A DNA stretch of 64,000 nucleotides from Episyrphus balteatus. Taxonomy: Eukaryota; Arthropoda; Insecta; Diptera; Syrphidae. Location: NCBI RefSeq assembly GCF_945859705.1, contig NC_079135.1, positions 31,483,679-31,547,678 on the forward strand, written 5' to 3'. The position numbers and the translations under genes are program-made. How positions within the stretch are numbered: the first letter of the stretch is position 1; every line of letters begins with the position of its first letter. Below the pieces are notes generated by a model that was not told the origin of the DNA, did not search any database, and was given only the letters and a program-made list of their open reading frames with translations. This document shows positions 46,139 through 60,071 of this stretch, one piece after another.

Positions 46139-47489
46139 TTTTTTTAAATCTTTATCTTCTTTAAAAATATCTAAACGTTGCGGTCGATGTGTAGAGAGGT
46201 TTCTTGTGTGTGACTTGATTGGCTTGATGATTAGATGGAGTTGATTGTAAGATCCAATTGATTTTATATTCTTTGAATGATGCGTATGTGATCTGTAATA
46301 AAAATTAATTGTTGTTATGGATACCTTTTAATGATATTGAGAACTTTCGTGGTTAAAATAATAAATAGAATAGAATTTTTTCTTGAATTGGATTAAGTCC
46401 TTAGGTGGTATAGGCTATTGCTTCGTTAACTTCATTCTGTCGTCATTATAATTATTATCATTCTATAGTCTACTTATATACCTACATAATGCACGTTATA
46501 AACCTTTTGAAAAAAAAAGGAAATACACCATGTTGGTGGGTATTATATTCAAATTTGACGCATTCATTTCTTTTAAGAAAGGCAATCATACCTATAACAT
46601 TCGTAGCGATCTAGAATTTTATACGATTTCTTTAGTTAAAAGTGTGTGGTGTTTTGACTATTTTCTGTCTGGTTTCATTTGAATGGATATTAATCCGTGA
46701 TTTTGCTTACACACCTAAGTGTTTTTGTTCCAAAATTAAAATTTAATGCTTTAATTAAAAAAAAAAAGACCAATAACAGTAGATTTTGAAAGTCCATATT
46801 TTTTTCAATTTTGGTCGTATTCAATTTTTTTGACCATTATGTATATTCTTTTCTCCGTTACATGTTCAATATCTATAAATGCTCATAGGAAGAAAATAGA
46901 CTAGTTTTTCTTAAGTTTTTTACTATATTTTAATTTTAAAATGTTTTTAAAAGGATACACATAGGTAGAAAGATTATTATCTACTTGATAAAAATTTTCA
47001 AATTCGGCTTGCTTTTCATGTTAAAGAAAAAAACTAAAAACAAAAAACAAAAAAAAAAAAAATAGTCGAAAATTTTGATTATTAGGTCCAAACATGGTCA
47101 TATCTTTATAACATAGTTTGAAAAAAATAAAAGTAAAGTAAGACATTTTTTTGGCTAAAATTAAAAAAAAAAAAATCGATTTTTTTAAAAATATTTTGAT
47201 ACATTGCACTTAAACATCAGGACTGACCCAGAAAAGTTATAGAAGTGTTCTTGCTTATTCATTCAGCTTTCAGGTACCGGTTTTTCCGTTCAGATTGCTT
47301 GTTTATTACTCAAGATATATAGGAAAAACAACGACAAAAAACTTTGAATGGAAACCTATCTATTAACATTTTCTTAGATATGTACCTACAATTTTCGAGT
47401 TTTCTGGGCTCAAATCCATACGAAAAGTATAACGGCACTTCCAAATTTTCTTAATTTTTTTTTAAACTAGTGTTATCAGAAGTGCTCTA

Positions 47490-47760
47490 AAATATTTGAT
47501 TAAAATTCAGCGAAAAAGGGCTGTTACCACGCCCACTGTCTAAAATTCTGAAATTTAAAATTTGTTCCTTTGTATAAGCTACCACTTCTATCATTCTACC
47601 AAGTTTCATGGAACATATTTGGTATAGAAAGTAAAGGGGGGTCAAAATGGCCTGAATTGTTTCCTGTAAATAAAGGTGTAGTGCCAAGGTTGTTAGAGAA
47701 CTTGGCTGGGCAAAACCGCGTGTCCCTTTTGATACCTGCTCAAACAATTAAGAGTGTCAA
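47490..47760. repeat. Probable dispersed repeat fragment (CCACGCCCAC type)
   Basis: GTTACCACGCCCACTGTCTA, then AATTCTGAAATTT and CATTCTACCAAGTTTCATGG, have the style of old transposon remnants frequent in fly genomes. There is only one copy in the window, so this is judgement. Confidence 0.35.
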
Positions 47761-47794
47761 TACCTACATATAAATATCGCATGCTAAAACGGTA

Positions 47795-47939
47795 AGTGTC
47801 ACAACTCAAAAAGTGTCGAACTTATTATTCGAGTTCGCAAGATCAAGGTCTACATTCGTACCAAAAAGCGTGGCTCTATCTGCTAAACTCGCCGCTAGAG
47901 AGCAGAAGTGTCGTTATCAAATTTTTGAGTTGTGACACT
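47795..47939. mobile_element. MITE with AGTGTCACAACTCAAAAA ends
   Basis: The 18-bp left end AGTGTCACAACTCAAAAA is exactly inverted at the right end (TTTTTGAGTTGTGACACT); 145 bp in total, no coding. Confidence 0.75.
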
Positions 47940-50900
47940 ATCGGTCTCAACGTGCCATACATAAAAGTTGATGACTCGAAAAAATTGCTTCTTGGAATGG
48001 ACTATAATGACGTTCTCTTCCGAACATGTTGCATTGAAAATAAAGAGGTGTTAACAATTGCATTTTCCACACACAATTGATTTGACATTTTTAAATTTTG
48101 AATGTTCCTACGTGATCCTGTTAATCGTTAAAAATTATTTTCAATTGTAACATGTTCCATAAAAATGAATAAAAATAAAACAACAACTACTCAATACTTG
48201 ACGATGCAGACAAAATTCGCTAAAAATTTCCGAGCTTTTTTTTTTTAAGAAGGCCAATGATCTTTTGAATTTAAATTCTGGTGCATAATAATCAAAACTG
48301 TGTATGATGTATATTTTCGGCAATGCGGATGCACACGCATTCAATTAAGGCACTAACCGTCGCGTCTCCCAACTATACATTTTCGAGAATCTTAATTTAC
48401 TCATTCAAGTGTTTGTTCTGTTCAATTCAAAAAAAAAAAAATTAACTCCAATGGTGAAAAAGAGGAAAGAGGCGTGCGAGCAGAGATTTGAAGCATTATC
48501 GATAATCACTCAAAAAGTCGGTTGTTGCTTATACGCTTATTAAGTGGACACGAATGCAAATTATCTGATTGAGACATTCAATTTTCAAAAGTGGATATTA
48601 TATTCTTTACCCCACTTATTCAAACAAACCAAAAAATAAAAAACAATCTAACAACTCTAAGATGGAACTGTTCGATTATGGGTGTATTTTTATAGCTTAT
48701 CCAGTTTCCATCAGTCAAAATATAGCATTGAATATATATTCATGGCGCCATCAGTTTTTTATTTTTATTTTAAATTGAAAACAAAATTAATGTGAGGCTT
48801 CTTAAAAGATACATTTAATGGGTAAGTGTCACTTAGATCAGTGGTTGATTATGCATGCACGCATTTTATTAGTTTCCCTATAGTGCCCATAATAGTCACA
48901 AGCCGGACCAGCACGTTTAGATCATTTGGCAAGTGCCAAACATTTAGATAACATACAAATAGTAAGTCGTTAAAAAAGTTTTAAATCCAATATCCCACAT
49001 TCTATATGTATGTATTTTAAAATGGGTGACCATATTTTAGAGATAATGATCAGTTTGGATCTTTGTTTCTTATGATGTATTTTATTTATTAAAAAATAAA
49101 AGAAATTAAACACAGTTTAGCACTTTAAAAATTCCTGCTCTCTGGAATTTTTGGAAATAATTTCGAACATAGTTTTCTTTACCTATTCAAATACACAATT
49201 TCGAAAACAAAGTAATACTTTTGTATGACAGATTGTTTTTAAAAAATAAACGAACAGAACCAACCGTCAATCTATACTCTGAATATGTTTGTTCTAAAGC
49301 TGTCAAATATGATCAACATAGAACCAACGTCAACTTACATCTTACACAGTAGAGATGGTCACCCTAATCAAATAAACATAGACGATTAAAAAAAATATAT
49401 AGGTATTCATTTGTTGTGCGTTGTGCTATGTTTACGTTAATGATTATGGAGAACGAACAGTAATTTAAAGCAATAAAATCAGACAGTAGATATAGGTAGG
49501 TAATGATGGGGCGGATGTTTAGCACTCAATATACGAAGGCTAAAAGCACAATAATTAAATCACTATCAAGGAATACTAATTGCTCAGTTTTTAGGGCCTC
49601 AAGATGTTGTTTCTTTGTTGTTGTATTTTTTAACAGATCTTGAGCATAAAAATCATCATAAAAAAATCTTACAAATTACTCTGGTAGCACACTTTTTGTA
49701 CGATTGATTCAATTTTAATAATATATTTGGTTTGATTTAATGCTTTTTAGAGAGTGTTAAATGTTTTTGCTGTCATACTATTAAAGTAGTTAAATGTTAT
49801 GAATAAATAATAAAAATGAAGAACGCAGCGTTTGAATAAGTTCAACTTCTATATTTAATTTTTTTTACGTTTCGCGCAGAAAGATAAGTAGCCTACTGTT
49901 GAATCCAGGGCAAAATGCATTTTTGGAGCAGAGATCACTTGAATAGTTTCAATTGACATTAATATTAACATTGAAACTTACATATGTGTTATGTCTATCA
50001 AAAAAATGTTCAATATGTTAAGGATAATTTATTTAAAAAATATACTCATGTAAAAATTATGACTCGAGCTTTGTCTCAGTAAGGAACCTTTTTGCCAAAA
50101 TTCAGTTAGACTGAGAGCTTGCAGCAGATTTCTTGTGCAAGAGGTAACTGACTCATAATTAGGTATATAACAAGGAGGTCCATTTATAGTGTAAAGTTAA
50201 TGTTAATTTGATTTTCAGAAAATGAATTTGATTTGCATAAGGTGTTTTTTTTCCAAATAAAGGAATTTCGTTTATTGAGTTATATGTTTTACGAATTTTA
50301 AATCAATCAAAAACCAAACATTCAAAAAAAAAGTTTGTAAAAAATATATATTTTTTTTTAAATAATTTTTTATTTAGCTAATTTGTTTTTTTTTTTTTTT
50401 TGAAAAATCAATTTTTCTGGAAAATTTATTATTTTATTAATTTTTTACTTTTTTTTTAAATTTTTTTACTGGAAATGCAGTTTTTTTGAGCTCAAACTAA
50501 TTTAAAAAGTATTTTTTTCTTTCCTTTGTAAAATTTTTTAAATATTTGTTGTTAAACTAGAGCGTGGAATGCAGTTGTGCATTTTGTTTCATTCTGGAGG
50601 AGTCGATTTATTATAAAGGGTTTAACGGCCGGGATTCAATACAAAAAAATCAGACTGTTGCCAATTTTGTTTTCCTTGTGCTATTGAAAGCCAACTTAAG
50701 TCTGAAAAATCAACAACAAAAATAGGCACTTGTGAAATTTCGGGGGTCTTCTGATATTTCCCTATTCATGATGAAAACCTTCTTCGATACTAATCATAAA
50801 AATTCATAAATTAACGTTTCAAGTCATTCGGTATAATTTTTCTCATTTGTTTTTAATTATTGATATCGATTGTTTTTCAATTGAATCTGAATCAGATTTT

Positions 50901-53060
50901 CTAGATTTTCAAAGAAAATAATTAATCACATCCAGTTCTTCTATTTTAAACTATTCAATTAATTTGTATTGTAAAAAAGTTTTTTTATTTTATTTGTATG
51001 ATTGTAATTTTTTTTTTATAAATTCAAAACATACGCATAGTTTTAAAGAAAACGCCTATTCCTGTCATCGTTATAATTTAAACGTATTGCTTCTGAGCAT
51101 TCTTGAATTATGCATGAATTCTTGAAAGAAAGGTGCAGTCTCAGCAAGGCACCAATAATAGACAGCTTATTGACACATTGTATCTAACAAAAAAATACTA
51201 AACAGTAAACAAAAAGAATCAAGAGACGTCATTTCTTACCCTTATGTCAAAACAAATTTAAATTATGTTCTTTTTCTATTGACATACCTAATCAAATTAT
51301 GATAGCCAATTAGAAAAGGCAAACGAAGAAAATATAGAATAAACAAAAAAGAACGAGCAAATCTCAGTAAAATTTTGAATTCAAAAGCTTTACTTCAAAT
51401 CAATATACCTTATAACCACAATAACCAGCCAACCAGAGGCAACAGCGTGCATGTTAATTAAACGCTAAGCAATGTTTGCGCACGAGTGCGTTTCACCCAC
51501 TTACTGCTAAACGATTTGGCGCGGGTGTTAATGTCAATGTTATAAGAATGCGGTAGTTGAAGTCGAAAAAGAAAACAAATAAACAACTTTACTGAAATTC
51601 ACTTTTAATGCAAATATTGTGTTTGTATCGTAGTACAGTGAGTCCTTGAGAGTTCTAAAAAGATTGGATCTCTATTTGGCGGGAGGACATGGTTTGAAAA
51701 TTCTCTTTTTATGAAAATATGCGCATACCTTCAAAGATAATAATTGTGACATTTGTCAGAATAAGCCGACAAAGTTAATGTTTTCTCGTTCATTAAATGA
51801 GTTATTACTTTATTATTATTATTTTCTAATCAAATTGTAAATTATTGGATTTGAGGTAAGAATGCGCCATACCGATTGATGGTGTGTCTGTAAACAGACA
51901 TGTCAAGTGCGTTATGCAAATTGTACCGCCAATCTGTTTAAATGTCAGTTCCAGCTGTCATTTTATCTGTCAAAGTTTATTTTCTTTATTGGTATAATAT
52001 TCTCTTCCCCAGGGAGATAATAAAATAATAATTTGTTTTATTGTACAATAATGACCGTAATGTCGGCATCAAAGAAAATTTCCCATATCTATTAAAGGTG
52101 TATAAAAGTTTTGCATACAAATTGTATAATTTTTTTTTCTATTTTCTGCGGAAAGATTGGTAGATAGATATAACACTTTTATGCATTCTGAATAATTCAA
52201 AAACTAATTTAGATATAACCTTAATCGATGTCACTTATGAGATGGTGTAAATAACATTTTATTGTGTTGATCATGTTGCTATATTTATCATGACCCTGAA
52301 CTTTGTACACAATTTGAATACAAAACTTTGAAAAACAAACAGCACATTTTCTAGATAAATTCAATAAATGTAATTTCTTTGAACTGCCACCAGCTTCAAT
52401 TGAAATTATTCCTTTGCAATCAAATCGAGTAAAGACATTGTCAACCCGAATAGCACAAAATACGATTTGCAACAAGATTTTTGTTGCATTTGTATCATAC
52501 TGAGGTTATCTGAAACGAATGCCGTTGTAACTCAGTTTTATTTTTGTACCCAAAAAATTGTTTGAAACTTTTTTATTCGAAATGCTGTTTATAGGTTTTA
52601 ATTAAGTTCAAACTTGTTTCTTTAAAAAATCAGATGTTGTTTAGATATTATAAACAAGTCTCCAAGTTAAAAGTTGGTAAAAAGTTATATTTACTCTTAT
52701 TCAATTTCGATTTTGGTTTCTTTCAACTAAAATGTTGATAAAACCTTTATGCAGCATTCTCTTATAACAAGTGAGTAACTCAATTAAAATCTTTAGTTTT
52801 GAATAATTTTAAATACATAAAAAACGATTTAACAACATCACTCAAACTATGACACTAATTAGAATATTTAAGGATGGAACAAAATATTTAAATAACATTG
52901 GAATGGTTCAAGTAGTTGGTAAAAGACAAATTAAAATCATTTTTTGTACCAACAATACAATTTTTAAGAAAGCACTAACTTTTTTATTTCCCTTTACAAT
53001 CTACATTTTATTCAATGTCTTTATTAAACAAATATACTTGAACTTCCTTATTGAGCGTTA

Positions 53061-53380
53061 GGGTGGGTCGATTTAACTTAAGTTTTTTTTTGACTTCGGT
53101 CATTTATAAAAAGTTGTCACTGAGTGTAAAATATGAAAGAAAAGTTATATTTGACTTTTAATTCTCACTCTAGGAAAAATCTGAACAAATGCGTTATGAA
53201 TTAAAAAACATGAATTGTTTAGCTCTCCATTTCCATAATTAGTTAAGGTATTTGTTAACAAAAAAGTATTTAAAAGTTGATTGTTTTTTTTTTTATTTTT
53301 CACTCAGTTAGACATACCTTTTTGATAACATTCTATCAATGGTTTATATCAAAATATTAAAAACAAAATCGATCCACCCT
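53061..53380. mobile_element. TA-flanked MITE with GGGTGGGTCGATTT ends
   Basis: GGGTGGGTCGATTT and the inverse AAATCGATCCACCC are bordered by TA on both sides, as for Tc1/mariner-derived MITEs. A related end (GGGTGGGTCAAAAAAATCGA) lies at about 35040. About 320 bp, no transposase. Confidence 0.7.
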
Positions 53381-55869
53381 AGTATACAGGCATATCCCTT
53401 CTTAAGTGGTGTTTTTGTTTTATTTTAGTTATTGTTCCACTGTTTAATGAAACAAAACAACCAACATACAACAAATAAACGATCATAGAATTAAGCACTT
53501 AATCGTTGTTATAACATAATATGTAGTGTATACAATTTCATGTTTAAATGTATTTATTTTGTTTTTGTTTACCGAAAGTTTGATTAAACATATGCCAAAT
53601 CAAGAACTGATTCAAATATAACATTCAAACATCAATGTAACTTAATAGTAAATATGATTTTGTATCTTTGTCATTCAGGGATGTTTCTGTTTTATGCTGG
53701 TTTTTCAATAGTTTTGCTTAGCAAATGTCAAACTAAGAAAAGTTTTCAGATACAAGAATCAAACATCAATGTAACTCAGTCGATTCTATGTTTTGTTGTC
53801 TTCTTCTTTACCCAGTGTTTTTTGTTTTATTCTGGTTTATTAACAGTTTGGTGAAACCAAACTGTCAAGGAACCATTTTTTTTTCATCTACAACATTAAG
53901 ATAAACAGTCAGCGTCTAATGAAAGTTTCACATTAATTGGTTTTCAAAGAAAAAAGAAACCTTCCTAGCTATTTTAATTATTATTGGTACGTATATGAAT
54001 TTATTTTATCATATTTGTTCAAAACATAAAAAAAAAAACATATTGCAGAGCAATTCCTCTCAAATCTAAGACTATTATAATAATAATTATTATCATGCGA
54101 AATCATTTAGCACGTTTTCATACAAATATTTAACCGGTTTAATGTTAAAAAAATCATTAAGTAGGAACACATGAATAAAACTTCCAAACTATTAAAATAA
54201 AATTAATGGACAAATCTAGACAAAAAAGAATTTTAAATGTAAACTGTTAACTTTTTACTGACACTGACTGTAGCTCAACTGTTTTGTTTTTCGTTCAAGA
54301 GTTTTTATTACACTTAAGTTTTTGAAAGTTTGGTTTAACAAATATAGAACTAGAATTACAACATTTTTTTATGTATTGAAGTTGAAACAACAACGAGTTC
54401 CAAATGATATTATAGTTATGTTTCTGGAGCTCCGAATTATAGTTTTTGTTAATTCCATTTTGACAGATGATGCTAGTTGTAGTTCTTAGTTGTAAATCCA
54501 TGGAAGCAAAACGAAACGTTATTATATGCCAGAGTTGCCTAAGACAATAAAACAAATTTACAGGCCAGAAAACAAAAATTGTAGATTTCTGGATGGAAAA
54601 ACAAAAATATTTTAATATTATTACAAATACCAACATAATACAAAATTCAATTTTCACATAGGTATAAAAGTCATATCTAATTTTGATATTTTTTTAACAA
54701 TTCGTTCCATATTTCAATAGATGCCTAAAAAGTCAGATGTTTTTTTAATCGAAAGTGATTGCAGCCATTTTGTTTTTTATTAATTTCATATTTATTGTGT
54801 TTTTAAAAAAGATGGCAATTAGCATTTGAAGGTTTAATGTGACTTAAAATAAAAACACACTTAAAGTGGAAAATAGGAAAAATGTAAACAAAAAATACCC
54901 ATGGCAAGCCTGACAAAGTATAAACTATAAACTAGCATATTTCTCTGTTGCACCAAAATTGTTAAATGGTTGAAAGGGATTGTTTTACAACATTAAGTTT
55001 CTATTTTGTTCAAGTTATATGTTTAATAACATGAAAGTTTTAATTTGAAATTCTCTTGTTTTAGTTTGGTTTCTTGCAACAAGCGCCATTTTGACTTCCA
55101 TCAAAATTCGAAATGATTTAACGTGATGAATTTTAAAATGATTTTTCATATTCTTGTTGCTGTTTCATATTAAATTTCAGTGGAAAGGGATGTTTATTCC
55201 ATTTTCTAACATTACCCAGTGTTTTTCCAACTTTTATACCTAAATACAAAAAATTATTATTTGTTAATTTTCAATTTATTTCTCTAATTTCAATAATTTA
55301 TGTGGCGCGTGAATTTTATAGAGGCAAAACATTAATCTTTATGATAAAAATAGTAATCGCATTACAATTTCCGTTCATAAACGACTAAAACTTTCATTTT
55401 CAATCATAATTATTATACGTATTATATTGATTTAGAACTTTGGACTTTTATCTTTTTTATAACATCATAAGACATAAACATTTTATGAGAATTAGAATAA
55501 TAACTTTTGGGAAACTTTTTAGATGTTTTCGAAAACAAACACTTCATTTAATTATAACAAATCCTAACAAAAATAATAAAAGTCACTACTTTCTTTAACA
55601 TTTCTACAACATAAGTGAAGCTGATGTTCGACTTCATTCTTAGTTGCACACTTATTAGGTTAACTTTCATGAAACAGTTTTTAGTTCAGAAAACACAAAT
55701 AAGACCAAGAAATAACAAAATTTAACCTTTATAAAACAGAATTGCCACAAATTTGTTGCAAATCAAGAGGGGAAATGCGGCTGTTCGGGTTACAATATTG
55801 TATAAGAATATGTTTCTGAAATTAATGGAAAACAATTAGATTGTTTAACTGGAGTTACATCTGCTAAAT

Positions 55870-56040
55870 TAAAACCCATCTGTGCTATTCGGGAAATTTC
55901 TTTATGTACGTTACTTTGAAATTTGAGAGCAAAAGTAAATCCTTAAGTTATCTGCAAATAAATTAAGAATAAAAAGCACGCAGTAGTAAAAGAGGACCTA
56001 AATTACTACCCTGCGGGACACCAAATAAAAAATTGGAATA
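55870..56040 (-). pseudogene. LINE reverse-transcriptase remnant
   Basis: On the minus strand one frame reads FGVPQGSNLGPLLL, the conserved RT block of jockey-like non-LTR elements. What follows (FYS, stop, FICR, stop, LKDLLLLS) parallels the FINDL...ADDLKIY segment but has stop codons. A decayed fragment. Confidence 0.7.
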
Positions 56041-56109
56041 AAATGGAAAAACAAATTTGAAAAGACCACCGACTTTAAAATTGAGAGACTCACTTTCTTT
56101 TCGGTAGGT

Positions 56110-56349
56110 AAATAATCATTTTTATCAAACAACAAAACAGACTTCCATGGCTAAAACTGGGTTTTATGGGTTTTCTAATAATTCCTATGGCCAGAACTGG
56201 GACCTCATTGCAGCCACCAGCTTTCCAATACAATAAGAATTATCAAAATTGGTTCACTCAGTCCAAAGTTATAAGGTAACAAACACAAAAAAAAAAAAAA
56301 AAAAAAATACAAACGAATTGAATACCTCCTCCTTTTTGGAAGTCGGTAA
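56110..56349 (+). repeat. Dispersed repeat, copy A
   Basis: It contains AATCATTTTTATCAAACAAC, ACAGACTTCCATGGCTAAAA, GCTTTCCAATACAATAAGAA, an A run and TACCTCCTCCTTTTTGGAAG. The same blocks occur inverted and diverged at 60001-60262. The GACTTCCAAAAAGGAGGAGG word is common in insect repeats. No frame is kept. Confidence 0.75.
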
Positions 56350-57579
56350 AAACGGTATCATTAAGATGTATTCAATCTAGTTCTGAAGCGAATAGTGAAA
56401 ATGACAGGGCGCTTAAATAAAAGACGCTATCTTCAATATCTACATCTGTTTATCAACTTTAGTATTTAGCTATTTATTTTGTATAGCAATTGAAAAACAG
56501 GCGCAAATTCTTGCTCTTGGAAGAATGACGGCAAAACTAAGCATAATGCTGTCAACAAACAATTTTGGATTACCTACTATAGAACCGTTTTCTTGATGTC
56601 TGACTTCTCGTAGACGATGTAACTGTTTTCAACTAACGTAACCCATTGTACGAAAACGTTTTGATATCTCTAATTTTAAAGTTGAGAACAATTTTCAAAA
56701 AAATTAATTTTAGATTAAAAAAAGTTCTGTTTTTGGAAAACCATATCTATTGTTGAAATTTTTTTTTTTTTGAAAATCTTTCAATTTTTTTTTGTAGGTA
56801 TACAAAAAAATTAAAAAAAAGGCTCCAACAATTAAAAAAAAATTTTTTGCTTAACAATATATGAAAGAGTTTACTTCGTTTGGATTTTAAAAGGTGTTTT
56901 CGTAATTTTTAAAAGAAATTTATTTTTATTTTTTTTTTTATTAAATTCCTTTAAAATTCATACTAAAATTAAATTAAAATTAACCGAATTAATATTAACA
57001 TATAAATCTTTAAAGCTCAACTTATACCAAAAGAGCAAGTTCATGCGTCCCAGTCTTCCATTTAATTTTTGAATCAATTTGAGATCTAATAATTTTCAAA
57101 ACTCAAATGAGAGGAAATAAATAACCACCCTAATGCATATGGAATTAAATTTAAGATACATATTTGATATTCATTTAACGCTGCACAACGTTAAAATATT
57201 TGTTACAAAATTATGCTTCAATTTAGTAGCCAAATTGTTTCCATTGTTGGGCGCCATTTGAAAGAGAAATTTCAAATTAAAAAAAAAGAAATGCAAAAAT
57301 TTTACCTATGTTTGCTACAACTTCAAGTTTAATCTCGCAGTAAATAATTCTTTGCTCTTCAACACTATAAAGATTGATTTAATTATTAAAAAAAACTGAC
57401 ATTTTTATCCTATAATAATAGAATAAAAGCATTTTAATTAATATAATTTGTTTCCATAAAAAATCAATTATTATTGATCATGTTTCGTGCTAATATTTGC
57501 GTGATCAAATGCAACTGACCGCATTTAAAAATTTCAATCAAAACACACACAACTTTCAACAACATCTCAACACAAAATC

Positions 57580-57640
57580 ACAACACGTACCTGACCTTTG
57601 TACTGTCTGCTGGGGGCACTCCGCATTTTAACAAAAAAAA
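57580..57640 (-). other. Candidate small upstream exon of form3
   Basis: On the minus strand a T-rich tract precedes AAAATGCGGAGTGCCCCCAG and ...AAAGGTCAG|GTACGT, a good donor. It could be a 5' exon, or start a short upstream reading frame of 12 codons (MRSAPSRQYKGQ), joined to the acceptor at 46293. No conservation can be seen; low confidence. Confidence 0.25.
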
Positions 57641-58289
57641 AAAAAAAAAAACAACATTTCCTGTTCTTTATACTCGTAATATGTGTTTTATAGGAAAAAA
57701 AAAAATACATTTTGAGGTTATCCTCTATTATCATAATTCCAAAAACAACCTAGAAATGACCTTAAAATGCGTATATGCTTTCACTTGTGTAGAATAAAGT
57801 CTACAAAAAATAAACACAAACAAAAAATGTAATAAATTAACAGGTGCTTGGTCTACACTGGAAATAAGTTTAAACCGCTTGTATTCCTCTCAACAAAGAA
57901 CAATTGAATGCCTGACCGAGCAATCAGAATGGACATCTTCGTCAACCGATGTTGATCGATATTGATCGATGGTGACGGACCGAACGATCAAATGATTCAA
58001 TGGAATCAATCGATCGATGAATTGTTGTTGTTTTTTTTTTATTTCTTTGCCAAATGATCTGCATGTATGAACCATGAATTATATCGTTGTTAGTTGTCGT
58101 TGTTTGGCGTCACAGTGGGAACAATTCTATAAAATAGTGGAACTTATTTTAAAAGACATTTTTACTAAATTAAAAGCTTTTACAAAAATTTAAAAAATAG
58201 GTTGCTAAGTCATGATAGCGATGTTTTCAGTTAATAACTTCCCACAACTTAGTTGAATGACCTTATTTTCGGCCTTTTTTTTTTCTTGG

Positions 58290-58620
58290 AATTATCAACT
58301 TCTTTTATGGAAAAGTCTGGTCCGCTGTGATCCTCCGGTGTGACATCCGACCGGTGGATTCGATAAATAAAAAAAAAAAATACAAAAAAAAAAAAAAAAC
58401 AAAAATCTTGAAAATATAGCTGGAGGTGGAAGTGGAGGCAGCAAGACCTAGTATACATCACTAGCACGCTATATAAACTGCACCAGCACTGTGGCAATAA
58501 GCGCAAGGTCGTTGCTAAGCGTGAACGTGTGTCCGCCACCATGCATTACCACCAAAAGGTGTGTCACCTCAACACGGCACACAGCCAGTCCAACAACACT
58601 CTTAAGTTTTAACTTGTTTT
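58290..58620. promoter_or_regulatory. GC-richer island with TATA-like box
   Basis: On the plus strand CGCTATATAAACTG (TATATAA at 58470-58476) is followed about 65 bases later by GCCACCATG at 58535-58543, which opens a 23-codon frame ending at 58612. The island may equally be the promoter or 5' exon of the minus-strand form3. No known protein. Confidence 0.3.
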
Positions 58621-58711
58621 TTTTTTGTTGTTGTGGCTGTTAGTTTGGTTTATCGTTGGTCGCAAAAAACCTGCACCAGCCACATACCTAATTCAAAGAT
58701 ACTTATTGAAA

Positions 58712-58876
58712 ATGGTTGATGGAAAAATCATTAACGATGTTGATTTGGATTTGGATTTCGATGTCGATGCAGCGATGCGTACCGCACGAATATATTCGAA
58801 TATACGACCTGCTTCCCACATCTTTATGTTGATGACAAATTACATCGATCGTTGTGTAACAAGACATGAAAAATAA
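58712..58876 (+). CDS. Hypothetical 54-residue open frame
   Basis: Starts AAAATGG, a good context, and encodes MVDGKIINDVDLDLDFDVDA, then a mixed segment ending CVTRHEK. It lies just after the GC-richer island on the same strand. No family is recognised, and a repeated GATTTGGATTTGGATTTCGA tract may be chance. More likely non-coding than coding. Confidence 0.15.
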   Translation: MVDGKIINDVDLDLDFDVDAAMRTARIYSNIRPASHIFMLMTNYIDRCVTRHEK

Positions 58877-60000
58877 TACGAGTAAATAATACTTTTATTT
58901 ATATGAATTTGGCATGACCGCTAAATCGTGGTTTTAATCGCAATCCATAATGCTACTCTTATATCTTATAAGTTTTAAGTTGAGGCTGGAGAGCTGATGA
59001 TGCTTGTGAAATAATAAGTTTTGAAGCGCCACATGCTGGCTGGTAGTCATATACTTCTATCTAGTGAATGACATTTGTTCGCTAAGTTGTTTGGCAAATA
59101 ACTATATATAGCTGGAGGCTAGAACGTGTGATAAATATGCCATTTTAATGCTAAATTGAATGTACATTATTAATAAAAAGCTTTTGTTTTTGTTTAGAAA
59201 AAATTGGTTTTCAAGTCAGATGCTAAGGTAATTTTACATAATTGATTGTTATTTGTTTTTTAAGGCAATAACGCAGCTGATAAAAATTAAACGACGCATT
59301 TTTTATGTCAATTCTTACAAAGATATTAGTAATATTTTTACAAAAGAAAGATGTTTGGGAACGACATTAAACTATGGTCTTCAATAACGAGATAACTATT
59401 TTTTTTTTTAGATGAATATAACTTTAATATCCTTGAACGTTTTATGTCGTATGGGTCCTATCGAATACCAAGTTGCAAGAAAGCTTAAGAAATTTAACAT
59501 GGTTTCACTAAGTAGGTATATTTAATCGGGAGAGAAAATTGTTTTCCACCAGGACATCAACATTTTTTTGACCTTAAGATAGAAATTTTGGAAACTTTAA
59601 ACAAATTTCTACCATAGATTTGGATTACGCTTAAATATCAATTCAAACGTTGAGAATAAAAAGGTGTTAAGTTGAGTTATCATCGCTGTTGGGTTTTAGC
59701 AAATTTGTTTTGTGTAAAAGTGAATGATTAAGAAAAAGGTATTTAGAAGTAAGGGTCTTCACTGATGGCACTAGAGATAAAAGCAAGTAAGACAAACATT
59801 TAAGTTGTCGCTTGAGACCTTTCTTTATAAGTTGAGCAAAATGGAAAAATTCCAAGATTTCAGATAACCGGATCATAATTCTGTATGTGCCAAAATTCGG
59901 CTTCTGTTTACCATAATTCTGTACTTTAAAACTCTGGTTTTCAAAAATTCTGTAAACCCATAATTCTATATTTCAAAATTCTAGATTCTTTTATATTTTT

Positions 60001-60034
60001 ACCGACTTCCAAAAAGGAGGAGGTATTCAATTCG

Positions 60035-60071
<37 letters not shown>

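Larger units (their letters stand above)
46293..57580. other. Upstream form3 region without confident genes
   Basis: About 11 kb of AT-rich DNA. The recognised items (repeats at about 47490-47760, 47795-47939, 53061-53380, 55870-56040 and 56110-56349) are listed separately. Open frames are short and show no protein family. No exon for the missing first half of the formin DID was found by reading either strand. Confidence 0.5.

Noticed and set aside
54295..54657. 120-codon minus-strand open frame
   Set aside because: Composition is that of random AT-rich DNA and nothing matches a formin or a known protein.
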